From Ornithinimicrobium sediminis (GTDB lineage: Bacteria > Actinomycetota > Actinomycetes > Actinomycetales > Dermatophilaceae), in NCBI RefSeq assembly GCF_021272345.1, contig NZ_JAJSDQ010000003.1:372001-436000 (forward strand): 64,000 bases of DNA. The letters run 5' to 3'. The position numbers were made by a program, and so were the translations under genes. The notes beneath the pieces were generated by a model. The model was not told the origin of the DNA, did no database searches, and saw nothing but the letters and a program-made list of their open reading frames with translations. The stretch's first letter is position 1; each line of letters starts with the position of its first letter. This document shows, in pieces, positions 1 through 8,756 of the stretch.

Positions 1-393
1 GGCTGTCTTGTCGGTCCGGTAGAGCCCGACCGCGACGGTGCTGGCCAGCACGTATACCGCGGGCAGGAGCAGGGGTGCGAGGTCCAGCAGGCGGAGGGTC
101 ACGAGCAGGCCGAGGAAGACCGCGGCGGCCACGAGGGCGCTGGGTAGGCCTGGGGGAGCAGACCGGGTGACACCTGGCGACGCCGCGAAGGCCACGTCGG
201 CCGCCCGTGGCCGGCCGCGGTCGTCGCTGCCCTCGCGGTAGCTGACGAGGTCGCCCACGGCGGGCCGTCTGTCGCCCGCGACCGCGCTCACGTGGACGAA
301 GACCCGGGGGCCCCCGGTGCTCGACGCGATGAAGCCGAACCCCCGGTCGTCGTCCCAGTCCGTGACCGTCCCCTGCCTGCGCGTCGTGCTCAT
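1..393 (-). CDS. cold-shock domain / DUF1294 membrane protein, 3' end cut off
   Basis: The gene reads leftward from an ATG preceded by a good Shine-Dalgarno sequence (AGAGGAG, about 6 bases upstream) and runs off the window edge. The first 65 or so residues form a cold-shock (OB-fold) domain, with the RNP-like segment GFGFI followed by VFVHVSAV. A hydrophobic stretch follows (SALVAAAVFLGLLVTL) and then a second one (LLPAVYVLASTVAVGLY), which matches the start of a DUF1294 integral-membrane domain. CSD-DUF1294 fusions are a known bacterial family of unknown function; nucleic-acid binding at the membrane is an inference from the domains. Only about 131 codons are visible. Confidence 0.85.
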   Translation of the reverse strand, partial: MSTTRRQGTVTDWDDDRGFGFIASSTGGPRVFVHVSAVAGDRRPAVGDLVSYREGSDDRGRPRAADVAFAASPGVTRSAPPGLPSALVAAAVFLGLLVTLRLLDLAPLLLPAVYVLASTVAVGLYRTDKTA

Positions 394-576
394 CTGCTCT
401 CCTCTGGCCCAGGGCCCTGCACCGGAGAATAGGGCAGCCGCCGGTGTGCCCGCGTGCGTCCTGCCGGTCCGACGCGGGTGTGTCGGGCCGAACGTCGCCG
501 TGGTGCACCAGGACCTCGCCCGCCCGTCGGCCTTGCGGTAGCTGTCGACGACAGGCGAGGGGGGTGGGCCGACACG

Positions 577-741
577 ATGAGCCCTGCCTTCCCCGGGATC
601 TTCCTGGGCGCGGTCGCGACGTGGGTCCTGCTGGTCGAGGTCCTGCAGGCGCGGTGGCGCCGGCAGATGGGCATGCGCTGGGACGGCAGCATCAGGGCTC
701 GGCCGGACCGGGGTCCGGCCACAGGCCGATCCGCTCGCTGA
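577..741 (+). CDS. possible small single-pass membrane protein
   Basis: This 54-residue frame starts at ATG with a purine-rich stretch (GCGAGGGGGG) about 10 bases upstream. Residues 6-22 are hydrophobic (PGIFLGAVATWVLLVEV) and are followed by a basic segment (ARWRRQ). It overlaps the end of the convergent nucleotidyltransferase gene by 50 bases. I recognise no family. The membrane-anchor-plus-basic-tail layout and the ribosome site are the only support, so it may be spurious. Confidence 0.3.
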   Translation: MSPAFPGIFLGAVATWVLLVEVLQARWRRQMGMRWDGSIRARPDRGPATGRSAR

Positions 742-1477
742 ACTGCGCGACGACGGCAGGCACGACCCCCTCGAGTGCACCGGTCACCGCTGGCCCGTCC
801 GGGTGCCGGTGCCCCTGGCTCCACGCCTGGAGGTCCTGCAGGCTCCCGGCCATCCCGGGGTGCAGGTGCGCCCATCGGCGAGCGGCGCCGACCCGGTCCG
901 TGGTCCAGGTGCTGTCGTGCAGGCTCACCAGGCCGGCGACCGCGAACAGGCTCTTGCGGGCCACCCGGCGGCCCAGGGGCCCCGGCTCGACCTCGCCGAC
1001 GAGGCGGCGCCAGCGCGCCAGGCTGAGCCCTATGTCGCCGTTGAACCCGCGCGCGGCCCGGCGGTCGGCGGGGCAGGGTGGCAGGTCGGCCCGAGGGTCC
1101 GGGCCGGCGAGCCAGACACAGTAGTGCCTGAGGAACACGCGGTTGCCGTATGCCGCGTCGCTGTCGCCGGTGAGCTCGTCCGGTCGGGACACGCCGACCG
1201 TGACGCCGCGGCAGAGGGTGCTGAAGCGTGCGCTCAGCTCGGCGCCGAGAGCGGCTGCCTGCTCGTCCGGGACGCCGACGGCCACGAGGTCGACGTCGGA
1301 GCGTCCGGGGACGGCCGTGCCGGTGGCCACCGAGCCGTAGAGGTACAGCGAGGCCCCGTCGTCCATGGCGCGGGTGGCCGCCGACAGCACCGGCTCGAAC
1401 GCCGGCGGCACCCTGTCCCGCCGTGCGCCGGTGACGACCAGGCCCTCGGGGGACCTGCCCTCGCGCGGGTCACGCAC
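692..1477 (-). CDS. nucleotidyltransferase-domain protein
   Basis: The 261-residue protein carries the polymerase-beta-type nucleotidyltransferase signature near residues 45-65: YGSVATG, then SDVDLVAVG, which holds the paired aspartates that bind the metal-nucleotide. The rest is helical. Aminoglycoside adenylyltransferases and many uncharacterised actinobacterial transferases share this layout, so the substrate cannot be named. The GTG at 1475-1477 gives the longest frame; an ATG at codon 38 lies too close to the signature to be a likely start. The gene stands alone between the cold-shock gene and the divergent acetate operon. Confidence 0.75.
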   Translation of the reverse strand: MRDPREGRSPEGLVVTGARRDRVPPAFEPVLSAATRAMDDGASLYLYGSVATGTAVPGRSDVDLVAVGVPDEQAAALGAELSARFSTLCRGVTVGVSRPDELTGDSDAAYGNRVFLRHYCVWLAGPDPRADLPPCPADRRAARGFNGDIGLSLARWRRLVGEVEPGPLGRRVARKSLFAVAGLVSLHDSTWTTDRVGAARRWAHLHPGMAGSLQDLQAWSQGHRHPDGPAVTGALEGVVPAVVAQFSERIGLWPDPGPAEP

Positions 1478-1760
1478 GGGGCGTGTCCTGGCGTCCGCCG
1501 CCCAGGGGCTGCACCGTGCCGACGTGGACCACGGACCTGCTCATCGCTCATCTCCTCGTGCGGGACGCCTGCCTGACCACGCTAGCGCCGGGCGGCACCG
1601 GCCCGACGACCGCTCGTCGCGGCATACCGACCGCTCGTCGTGGTGGGCCCGGCCGTCCGCCGACGAACGCGACGACGAGTCTTCCGCGGCCTGCACCCGG
1701 TGTCGGACAGTGAGCGGGCCGGGCAACGAGGCCAGGCATCCGAGATCCCGGAGGTGCACC

Positions 1761-2102
1761 GTGGCCACGCCCACCCAGTCCACGAGCAGCGACCCCTACG
1801 TGGCGCTGCAGGAGACGCCGGAGTTCCAGGAGCTGCGCAGCCGCTTCCGTCGCTTCGTCTTCCCCGTCACGGCCTTCTTCCTCACGTGGTACTTCGCCTA
1901 CGTGCTGGCCGCCGTCCTGCTGCCCGAGTTCATGTCGATCCGCGTGTGGGGCAACGTCAACATCGGCCTGCTCTTCGGGCTCGGCCAGTTCGTGACGACC
2001 TTCGCGATCACCTTCGTCTACGCCCGCTGGGCCAACCGTGTCTTCGACCCGCGCGCCGAGGCACTCGTGGCCCGTATGGACGAGATGGGGGACCGGGCAT
2101 GA
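1761..2102 (+). CDS. DUF485 family membrane protein, partner of ActP
   Basis: The 113-residue protein begins at a GTG just after GGAGGTG. It has a soluble N-terminal helix (residues 10-35) and two transmembrane segments (about 37-57 and 70-92), ending in a short charged tail. DUF485 (YjcH-like) genes almost always precede the acetate symporter, and here the stop overlaps the actP start (ATGA). It probably helps or regulates acetate uptake at the cytoplasmic membrane, but its exact role in the family is unknown. It is the first gene of the acetate operon. Confidence 0.9.
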   Translation: MATPTQSTSSDPYVALQETPEFQELRSRFRRFVFPVTAFFLTWYFAYVLAAVLLPEFMSIRVWGNVNIGLLFGLGQFVTTFAITFVYARWANRVFDPRAEALVARMDEMGDRA

Positions 2103-3739
2103 ACCTTCTCCTGCAGGACGGTGTGACGGCCAACGTCGGCAACCCCTGGCTCAACATCGGCGTCTTCGCCGCCTTCGTGGTCTTCACGATCACCGTCGTC
2201 ATCAAGGTCGCCTCCGGCAAGAAGACCGCGGCGGAGTACTACACGGGAGGCGCCGCCTTCTCCGGGCGGCAGAACGGCGTGGCCATCGCCGGCGACTACC
2301 TCTCCGCCGCCTCGTTCCTCGGCATCGCCGGGGCCATCGCCATCCAGGGCTACGACGGCTTCCTCTACTCCATCGGCTTCCTCGTGGCCTGGCTGGTCGC
2401 CCTGCTCCTGGTCGCGGAGCTGATGCGCAACACCGGCCGCTTCACGATGGCCGACGTCCTCTCCTTCCGCCTCCGGCAGAAGCCGGTGCGCATCGCCGCA
2501 GCCACCTCGGCCCTGGTGGTCTCGTTCTTCTACCTGCTCGCGCAGATGGCCGGGGCCGGTGGCCTGGTCTCCCTGCTGCTCGGCCTGGACTCGCAGGTGG
2601 CGCAGTACCTCGTCATCGCCGTCGTCGGCGCCGTCATGATCGGCTACGTCATGATCGGCGGGATGAAGGGCACCACGTGGGTGCAGATCATCAAGGCCGT
2701 CCTGCTCATCTCGGCCACCGCCATGATCACCGTCTGGGTGCTGGCCATGTTCGGGTTCAGCTTCTCCTCGCTCATGCAGGCCGCGGCCGACAGCTCCCCC
2801 AGCGGCGAGGCGCTCTTCGACCCCGGCCTGAAGTACGGCCTCTCCGGTCTCACCCAGCTCGACTTCATCTCGCTGGCGATGGCCCTGGTGCTCGGCACCG
2901 CCGGCCTGCCGCACGTGCTGATCCGCTTCTACACGGTCCCGACGTCGCAGGCCGCCCGCAAGTCGGTCGAGTGGGCGATCTGGCTGATCGGCGGCTTCTA
3001 CCTGCTGACCCTCGTGGTCGGCTTCGGCGCAGCCGCCCTGGTGGGCGAGGAGGCCATCCTGGCCGCCCCCGGCAAGGCCAACGCGGCGGCACCGCTGCTG
3101 GCCTTCGAGCTCGGCGGCTCCGTGCTGCTGGGCGTGGTGTCCGGCATCGCGTTCGCCACGATCCTCGCCGTCGTGGCCGGGCTGACCATCACCACCAGTG
3201 CGACGTTCGCCCACGACCTCTACAACCAGGTCTTCCGGGACGGCAAGGCCACCCAGGACGAGGAGGTCCGGGTCGCCCGGTTCGCCGCCCTCGGCGGAGG
3301 CATGGTCGCGATCGTCGGCGGCATCCTGGCCTACGGGCAGAACATCGCCTTCCTGGTGGCGCTGGCCTTCGCGGTCGCCGCGAGCGCCAACCTGCCGACG
3401 ATCCTCTACTCGTTGTTCTGGAAGCGGTTCAACACCCGCGGCGCCCTGTGGAGCATCTACGGCGGGCTCACCTCCGCGATCGGCCTGATCATCTTCAGCC
3501 CCGTCGTGTCGGGCAAGGTGGACCCCGCCACGGGTGAGAGCCTGTCGATGATCACCAACACCGCCGTCGACATCAGCTGGTTCCCGCTGGAGAACCCGGG
3601 CATCGTCTCGATCCCCCTGGGCTTCCTCCTCGGCTACATCGGCACGGTCACCAGCAAGGAGTACAACGCCCTGAAGTACGCCGAGATGGAGGTCCGCAGC
3701 CTCACCGGTCACGGTGTCGCCGAGACCCTGTCGCACTGA
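2099..3739 (+). CDS. actP: cation/acetate symporter ActP
   Basis: The 546-residue protein is a sodium:solute symporter with about 13 hydrophobic segments. The family signature is visible near residues 45-90 (EYYTGGAAFSGRQNGVAIAG, then a segment beginning DYLSAASFLGIAGAIA), as is a later stretch near GTAGLPHVLIRFYTVP. It takes up acetate and similar short monocarboxylates with sodium. Start and stop positions fit the family length. It is coupled by ATGA to the DUF485 gene and followed 72 bases later by acetyl-CoA synthetase, so uptake and activation are encoded together. Confidence 0.95.
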   Translation: MNLLLQDGVTANVGNPWLNIGVFAAFVVFTITVVIKVASGKKTAAEYYTGGAAFSGRQNGVAIAGDYLSAASFLGIAGAIAIQGYDGFLYSIGFLVAWLVALLLVAELMRNTGRFTMADVLSFRLRQKPVRIAAATSALVVSFFYLLAQMAGAGGLVSLLLGLDSQVAQYLVIAVVGAVMIGYVMIGGMKGTTWVQIIKAVLLISATAMITVWVLAMFGFSFSSLMQAAADSSPSGEALFDPGLKYGLSGLTQLDFISLAMALVLGTAGLPHVLIRFYTVPTSQAARKSVEWAIWLIGGFYLLTLVVGFGAAALVGEEAILAAPGKANAAAPLLAFELGGSVLLGVVSGIAFATILAVVAGLTITTSATFAHDLYNQVFRDGKATQDEEVRVARFAALGGGMVAIVGGILAYGQNIAFLVALAFAVAASANLPTILYSLFWKRFNTRGALWSIYGGLTSAIGLIIFSPVVSGKVDPATGESLSMITNTAVDISWFPLENPGIVSIPLGFLLGYIGTVTSKEYNALKYAEMEVRSLTGHGVAETLSH

Positions 3740-3811
3740 CCCACCGCCGGGGTGCGGGCGCAGACCCGCCCGCGCCCCGGCATACCCGCCCCACCCCGCA
3801 AGGAGCCGACG

Positions 3812-5791
3812 ATGACCAGCACCGTGCCCACCGACAGCGTCAACACCCAGCTGCACGAGGAGCGCACGTTCGCGCCCAGCGCCGAGTTCGCCGCCCAGGC
3901 CAACGGCACGCAGGAGCTGTACGACGCGGCAGCGGCCGACCGCCTGGGCTTCTGGGCAGAGCAGGCCAGGCGGTACGTCTCATGGAGCACCGACTTCACG
4001 CAGACGCTCGACTGGAGCGAGGCGCCGTTCGCCAGGTGGTTCGTCGGCGGTGAGCTCAACGCCTGTGTCAACGCGGTCGACCGGCACGTCGAGGCGGGCC
4101 TGGGCAGCAGGGTCGCCCTGCACTTCGTCGGCGAGCCCGGCGACACGCGTGACATCACGTATGCCGCGCTGCACGAGGAGGTGCAGCGCGCCGCCAACGT
4201 GCTCACCGAGCTCGGCGTGGGCGCCGGCGACACCGTGGCGATCTACCTGCCGATGATCCCCGAGGCCGTCGTGGCGATGCTCGCCTGCGCCCGCATCGGG
4301 GCGCCGCACTCGGTCGTCTTCGGCGGGTTCTCGGCCGAGGCGCTGCACAGCCGCATCGCCGACGCCCGGGCCAAGGTCGTCGTCACGGCCGACGGAGGCT
4401 ACCGCCGCGGCAGACCGTCGGCACTCAAGCCGGCCGTCGACGCGGCGCTGGACCACGGGGAGAGCAGCGTGACCTCGGTGCTGGTCGTGCGCCGCACCGG
4501 CCAGGAGACCCCCTGGCACGAGCGCGACCTGTGGTGGCACGAGGCGCTCGAGGCCGCGGACGCCACGCACGAGGCCCAGCGGTTCGACGCGGAGCACCCG
4601 CTGTTCATCCTCTACACCTCCGGCACGACCGGGAAGCCCAAGGGGATCCTGCACACCACCGGCGGCTACCTCACCCAGGCGGCCTACACCAACCACGTCG
4701 TGCATGACGTGCACCCGGACACCGACGTCTACTGGTGCACGGCCGACGTCGGCTGGGTGACCGGGCACAGCTACATCGTCTACGGCCCGCTGACCAACGG
4801 CGCGACCCAGGTGATGTACGAGGGCACGCCGGACAGCCCGCACCAGGGGCGCTGGTGGGAGATCGTCCAGGACTACGGCGTGACGATCCTCTACACCGCG
4901 CCGACGGCGATCCGCACCTTCATGAAGTGGGGCCGCCAGATCCCCGACGGCTTCGACCTGAGCTCGCTGCGGCTGCTTGGCTCCGTGGGTGAGCCCATCA
5001 ACCCCGAGGCGTGGATGTGGTACCGGGAGGTCATCGGGGGCGAGCGCTGCCCCATCGTGGACACCTGGTGGCAGACCGAGACCGGGGCCATCATGATCAG
5101 CCCGCTGCCGGGCGTCACGCCCACCCGGCCGGGGTCGGCCCAGGTCGCCGTCCCGGGCATCTGCGTCGAGGTCGTGGACGACGTGGGCGCGCCGGTGGAG
5201 CGGGGGGTGGCGGGCTACATGGTGCTGACCGAGCCGTGGCCGGCCATGCTGCGCGGCATCTGGGGCGACCCCCAGCGCTACCGCGACACCTACTGGTCGC
5301 GGTTCTACGGCCTCTACTTCGCCGGGGACGGCGCCAAGCGCGACGAGGACGGCAACATCTGGTTCCTGGGCCGGGTCGACGACGTGATGAACGTCTCGGG
5401 CCACCGGCTGTCGACGGCCGAGATCGAGTCGGCCCTGGTGTCGCACCCCAAGGTGGCGGAGGCTGCGGTGGTCGGGGCGGCCGACGACACGACCGGCCAG
5501 GCGATCTGCGCCTTCGTCATCCTGCGCTCGGAGGCGGTCGAGGAGGCGGACGAGCCGGGGGAGGGTGGTGACCTGGTGCAGGAGCTGCGGGCGCACGTGG
5601 GCCGGGAGATCGGTCCCATCGCCAAGCCGCGCCAGATCATGGTCGTCGCCGAGCTGCCCAAGACACGCTCGGGCAAGATCATGCGCCGGCTGCTCAAGGA
5701 CGTCGCCGAGCACCGCGAGGTCGGTGACGTCACGACGCTGGCCGACTCCTCGGTGATGACGATGATCTCCGAGGGCCTCCGCAGCGACTGA
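3812..5791 (+). CDS. acs: acetyl-CoA synthetase
   Basis: The 659-residue enzyme converts acetate, ATP and CoA to acetyl-CoA, AMP and pyrophosphate through an acetyl-adenylate. Adenylate-forming motifs are clear: [11 protein letters not shown] (P-loop like), [21 protein letters not shown], and the C-terminal [11 protein letters not shown] with the lysine that is usually regulated by acetylation. The start is the ATG at 3812, seven bases after AAGGAG; an earlier in-frame ATG at 3752 lacks a ribosome site and would add a proline/arginine-rich leader foreign to the family. It lies directly downstream of actP in the same direction. Confidence 0.95.
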   Translation: MTSTVPTDSVNTQLHEERTFAPSAEFAAQANGTQELYDAAAADRLGFWAEQARRYVSWSTDFTQTLDWSEAPFARWFVGGELNACVNAVDRHVEAGLGSRVALHFVGEPGDTRDITYAALHEEVQRAANVLTELGVGAGDTVAIYLPMIPEAVVAMLACARIGAPHSVVFGGFSAEALHSRIADARAKVVVTADGGYRRGRPSALKPAVDAALDHGESSVTSVLVVRRTGQETPWHERDLWWHEALEAADATHEAQRFDAEHPLFILYTSGTTGKPKGILHTTGGYLTQAAYTNHVVHDVHPDTDVYWCTADVGWVTGHSYIVYGPLTNGATQVMYEGTPDSPHQGRWWEIVQDYGVTILYTAPTAIRTFMKWGRQIPDGFDLSSLRLLGSVGEPINPEAWMWYREVIGGERCPIVDTWWQTETGAIMISPLPGVTPTRPGSAQVAVPGICVEVVDDVGAPVERGVAGYMVLTEPWPAMLRGIWGDPQRYRDTYWSRFYGLYFAGDGAKRDEDGNIWFLGRVDDVMNVSGHRLSTAEIESALVSHPKVAEAAVVGAADDTTGQAICAFVILRSEAVEEADEPGEGGDLVQELRAHVGREIGPIAKPRQIMVVAELPKTRSGKIMRRLLKDVAEHREVGDVTTLADSSVMTMISEGLRSD

Positions 5792-5842
5792 CCCGCGGCG
5801 GCCACCGCGCGGCTGCCCGGTCGCCGGCCGAGGGCACGGACG

Positions 5843-6049
5843 TCAGCCCTGCCTGCGCAGCGCGGACTCCTTGTGCGCGGCCCGGCCGCCGGTCCTGTCC
5901 GACTCCACGATCCAGTAGGGGTCGTCCTCCGTGGGCCGGAACGTCTGACCCTCGAGCTCGAAGTCGGACGTGCGCTTCTGCACCACGGTGCCGGAGGTGC
6001 GGCCCTGCGGGGTGTTCCAGCTGACGGTGTCGCCTGTGCTCAGTGCCAT
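5843..6049 (-). CDS. DUF2945 (HVA1/TUDOR-like) small protein
   Basis: The 68-residue protein has the DUF2945 pattern: GDTVSWNTPQGRTSGTVV at the start, a beta-rich core and a terminal HKESALRR. The family is widespread and small and has been linked to hypervirulence-associated proteins of fungi; its biochemical role is unknown. The ATG at 6047-6049 lies seven bases after TACCGT, a leaderless arrangement. It converges on acs with a 51-base gap and is followed by the SDR gene on the same strand. Confidence 0.85.
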   Translation of the reverse strand: MALSTGDTVSWNTPQGRTSGTVVQKRTSDFELEGQTFRPTEDDPYWIVESDRTGGRAAHKESALRRQG

Positions 6050-6056
6050 GCAGGTG

Positions 6057-6062
6057 ACGGTA
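6057..6062 (-). promoter_or_regulatory. -10 element of DUF2945 gene (leaderless)
   Basis: Reading leftward, TACCGT matches TANNNT and lies exactly seven bases before the ATG, so transcription would start at or next to the start codon. Confidence 0.5.
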
Positions 6063-6086
6063 TGCCGCGCGCCCCGGTCCCGCAGG

Positions 6087-6779
6087 TCAGCCCGCGAAGT
6101 CGGCGGCCGGGACGTCCGGCTGGCCGTCCTCGATCGCCTGCACGATGCGGCGGGCGACCGCCTGCGGCTCCAGGCCCTGGGGCAGCGTCGGTGCCTCGCC
6201 GGCGAGCGGCCGGGTGGCCAGGCCGGTCTCCGTGTGTGGCGGGCGGGCGTCGATGACCGACACCTTCATCCTGCGCAGCTCCCTGACCAGTGCCTTGTCC
6301 GCCGCGGTCAGTGCAGCCTTGCTCGCGGCATACGCGCTCATACCCGGCATGGGCTGCTCGGCCACGACCGCGGAGATGTTGCAGACGAAGCCCCCCGACT
6401 CGGCGATGACGGGGGCGACCCGCCGGATCATCCACAGCGGGCCGATGACGTTGGTCATGAAGAGGTCCTCGACCACCGCGTCGTCGGTGTCGACCAGAGG
6501 GCCGAAGGCCACCACCCCGGCGGCGTTGACGACCCCGTCGAGCCGGCCGTAGGCCTCGCGGGCGGCCTGCACGATGCGCTCGCCGGCGGTGGCGTCGGTG
6601 AGGTCGGCGACGACCCGGGGGGCGTCGTCGAGGCCCACGGCGCGCAGCCGGTCCTCGTCGCGGCCGACCAGCACCACCCGGGCACCACGGCCCGCGAGGT
6701 CCTTCGCGATGAGCGATCCGAGGGCACCACTGGCCCCGACCACGGCGACAACGGCTCCGTCAAGCGTGTGACCTGCCAT
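6087..6779 (-). CDS. short-chain dehydrogenase/reductase (SDR)
   Basis: The 230-residue protein shows a classical SDR fold: the nucleotide-binding GASGALG near residue 14, NAAG around residue 86, a serine in the active-site strand (VCNISAVVAEQ) and the catalytic YAASK. It should be an NAD(P)(H)-dependent oxidoreductase of unknown substrate in the cytoplasm. The length is slightly short for the family but all core motifs are present. The ATG is six bases after TACAGT, so it is probably transcribed on its own as a leaderless message. Confidence 0.88.
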   Translation of the reverse strand: MAGHTLDGAVVAVVGASGALGSLIAKDLAGRGARVVLVGRDEDRLRAVGLDDAPRVVADLTDATAGERIVQAAREAYGRLDGVVNAAGVVAFGPLVDTDDAVVEDLFMTNVIGPLWMIRRVAPVIAESGGFVCNISAVVAEQPMPGMSAYAASKAALTAADKALVRELRRMKVSVIDARPPHTETGLATRPLAGEAPTLPQGLEPQAVARRIVQAIEDGQPDVPAADFAG

Positions 6780-6785
6780 GTCACC

Positions 6786-6791
6786 ACTGTA
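6786..6791 (-). promoter_or_regulatory. -10 element of SDR gene (leaderless)
   Basis: TACAGT (TANNNT) on the minus strand is six bases from the ATG. Confidence 0.5.
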
Positions 6792-6848
6792 GGCAGGCAG
6801 GGTCGGCGGCCGTGCGCCGGGGCGGACGGGCCGCGTCCGGGCGTCGGC

Positions 6849-7340
6849 TCAGCCGGTGACGACCTCGTTGCCGGCGTCCGCCCAGGCGATGATGCCGCCG
6901 TCGAGGTGGTAGAGGTCGGTGAAGCCCTCGGACAGCATCCGCTGCACGGCCTGGCCGGAGCGGTTGTCGCTGCGGCAGTAGACGGCGTAGGTCGCGTCCT
7001 TGTCGAGCTCGCCGACGATGTCGCCGAACCCGGGGGAGCCGTGGTCGATGTTGACGGCCCCCTCGATGTGCCCCTCGGCGAACTCCTCGGGGGTGCGCAC
7101 GTCGAGGATCGTCGTGCCGTCGTCGTTCATGTGGGCCTGGAAGTCCTCGGCCGAGACCTCCGCGCCGTTGACGGGCGGGAACGCCTCGGGCCCGCTGTCC
7201 TCCGCGGGGTCCGCGCTGTCGACCGTGGCGCTGTCGGCGGCCGGGGCCTGCGCGGCGTCGTCGCCGTCCGAGGAGCAGCCGGCCAGCAGGACGGCCACGG
7301 CGAGGGGGAGCACGAGAGTTCGGGCCGTCGAGGAGCGCAT
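6849..7340 (-). CDS. rhodanese-domain lipoprotein
   Basis: The 163-residue protein opens with a lipoprotein signal (LPLAVAVLLAGC, lipobox LAGC), then an acidic, alanine/serine-rich linker to about residue 55, then a single rhodanese domain with DVRTPEEFAEGHIEGAVN and the active-site loop YCRSDNRSG, whose cysteine would carry a persulfide. It should sit on the outer face of the membrane and move sulfane sulfur between small molecules. The start codon lies inside a CsoR/CstR-type operator (7339-7354), and TACCCT within that operator is seven bases upstream of the ATG. An upstream in-frame ATG at 7378-7380 is possible but would make the operator coding and spoil the signal peptide. Confidence 0.85.
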   Translation of the reverse strand: MRSSTARTLVLPLAVAVLLAGCSSDGDDAAQAPAADSATVDSADPAEDSGPEAFPPVNGAEVSAEDFQAHMNDDGTTILDVRTPEEFAEGHIEGAVNIDHGSPGFGDIVGELDKDATYAVYCRSDNRSGQAVQRMLSEGFTDLYHLDGGIIAWADAGNEVVTG

Positions 7341-7354
7341 ACCCCCAAGGGTAT
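7339..7354. promoter_or_regulatory. CsoR/CstR-type operator 1
   Basis: The top strand reads ATACCCCCAAGGGTAT, a dyad with ATACCC and GGGTAT arms around a 4-base centre. This is the type of site bound by the CsoR/RcnR/CstR repressor family. It overlaps the start codon and presumed -10 element of the rhodanese lipoprotein gene. Two near copies occur at 10826 and 11498, again next to sulfur genes, which argues strongly against chance. A sulfur (persulfide)-sensing repressor is inferred from the gene content. Confidence 0.75.
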
Positions 7355-7375
7355 CGCACCGGGTGTGCGTCACGC

Positions 7376-8188
7376 TCATCCGCCCTCTGCCCGGCGGCGG
7401 ACCTCGGCGGCCACCAGGCCGGGGTGCGTCTCCGGCAGCCAGTGGCCGGCGTCGACGTCGATGAAGCGGTAGTCGGCCGAGACGTAGTGCGAGGTCCGCT
7501 GGGCCGCCGCGCGCCCGAGCGCGACGTCGCCCCGGCCCCACACGTAGGTCGTCGGCACCCGGCTGCGACCGGTCCGCACCCTGCTCAGCGGCAGCGCGCG
7601 GTACCAGTTCAGCGGGCCGGTGAGCTCCCCCGGCGGGCTGAAGCGGACGGCATACCGGTGTGCGGGCTCCGGCGGCATGCCGCTGCGGCGGTAGAGCTGC
7701 TCCAGCCGCGGGCGCAGCACCCGCTCGGGTGCCCACGGCAGCTGGAAGGCCGCCATGTAGGCGCTCTGCAGCGCCTGACGGCTGTGCCGCAGCGACCACG
7801 CCAACGCGGCCGGGTGGGGAGTCGACAGCACCGTGACCGTCGCGACGCGGTCGGTATGGCGTGAGGCCAGGTGCCAGGCCACGGCGCCACCCCAGTCGTG
7901 GCCCACGACGTGGGCCTGCTCGAGCCCCGCGGCGTCCAGGAGCGCGACCACGTCGAGGCTGAGCTCGTCCAGGCCGTAGGCGCGCCGACCCTGCGGCCGG
8001 GCGGTGGCGGCATACCCCCGCTGGTCCGGGGCGAGGGTGCGCAGCCCGGCCTCGTGCAGGTGAGGGGTGACGGCCTGCCACGCGGTGGCGTCCTGGGGGA
8101 AGCCGTGGAGCAGGACGACGGCCTCCCCGCCGGGAGGACCCTCGTCGACGACCGGGAAGGTCAGCGCGCCCCTGGAGTAGGAGTCCAC
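7376..8188 (-). CDS. alpha/beta hydrolase, epoxide-hydrolase type
   Basis: The roughly 270-residue protein has the oxyanion motif HGFPQD, then the nucleophile elbow GHDWGG, in which aspartate replaces serine as in epoxide hydrolases and haloalkane dehalogenases. A terminal DAGHWLPE contains the catalytic histidine. A soluble cytoplasmic hydrolase of unknown substrate is the fair reading. The start is uncertain: a GTG at 8186-8188 just before the first conserved strand is chosen because the frame upstream has no homology-like sequence. It lies 35 bases upstream of the rhodanese gene on the same strand, but the operator in that gap suggests separate control. Confidence 0.8.
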   Translation of the reverse strand: MDSYSRGALTFPVVDEGPPGGEAVVLLHGFPQDATAWQAVTPHLHEAGLRTLAPDQRGYAATARPQGRRAYGLDELSLDVVALLDAAGLEQAHVVGHDWGGAVAWHLASRHTDRVATVTVLSTPHPAALAWSLRHSRQALQSAYMAAFQLPWAPERVLRPRLEQLYRRSGMPPEPAHRYAVRFSPPGELTGPLNWYRALPLSRVRTGRSRVPTTYVWGRGDVALGRAAAQRTSHYVSADYRFIDVDAGHWLPETHPGLVAAEVRRRAEGG

Positions 8189-8241
8189 CGGCTCATTGTG
8201 CCCGACGTCGCAGGTCAGGACCAGGTCAGTGAGCGGGTCGC

Positions 8242-8652
8242 TCAGGTCCTCGGCCGGAGGAGGTCGTAGCGGCGACCGGTGACCTCGGTGACCTTGATGG
8301 CCACGAGGACGTAGCGGTCGTCGGCGACCCACGGGTGGATCGGCAGGTCCATGGCCTGCCGCGCGTCGTCGCCGTCCAGCTGCACGGCACGACCGCGGGC
8401 GACCACGCTCCAGGCCTGGCGCTCGCCGACCTGGTCGATCTCGAAGGCGACGTCGCCGTGCATCACGATGCCGAGCAGCTTGCTGCCCTCGGTGGTCCGG
8501 AAGACCAGCCGCTCCTGGTCGGGCAGGGCGACGTAGTTGATCGGCACGACATGCACCTCGTCCAGCAGGTGGTAGCCGAGGCGACCGAGCTCCTGGCTCG
8601 CCAGGAGCTCCCAGCACTCGGTGTCGGGGAGCTCGTTCTGCATGTCGTTCAT
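8242..8652 (-). CDS. pyridoxamine 5'-phosphate oxidase family (FMN-binding) protein
   Basis: The 136-residue protein has the split-barrel layout typical of actinobacterial PNPOx-like proteins: an N-terminal ELLASQELGRLGYH helix, VVPINYV, LVFRTTEGSKLL, and WSVVARGRAV followed by the terminal strand. Such proteins bind FMN or F420; the physiological substrate is unknown. It has a strong ribosome site (GAGGAGG, five bases before ATG), in contrast to its leaderless neighbours. It is divergent from the CoA-disulfide reductase gene. Confidence 0.85.
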   Translation of the reverse strand: MNDMQNELPDTECWELLASQELGRLGYHLLDEVHVVPINYVALPDQERLVFRTTEGSKLLGIVMHGDVAFEIDQVGERQAWSVVARGRAVQLDGDDARQAMDLPIHPWVADDRYVLVAIKVTEVTGRRYDLLRPRT

Positions 8653-8744
8653 CGCGCCTCCTCAGGTCCTGCCCTCACTCTAGGCAACGCCCTCGCGGGC
8701 CAGACAGGGTCCAAGGTCCTGTCCGGCCCGGCCGCCGGCGCGGG

Positions 8745-8750
8745 TAGCGT
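8745..8750 (+). promoter_or_regulatory. -10 element of CoA-disulfide reductase gene (leaderless)
   Basis: TAGCGT lies six bases before the GTG start and there is no ribosome-binding site. Confidence 0.5.
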
Positions 8751-8756
8751 GACGGC

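Noticed and set aside
8008-8018. ATACCCCC half-site inside the alpha/beta hydrolase gene as a fourth CsoR-type operator
   Set aside because: The opposite arm is absent and it lies in the middle of a coding region.
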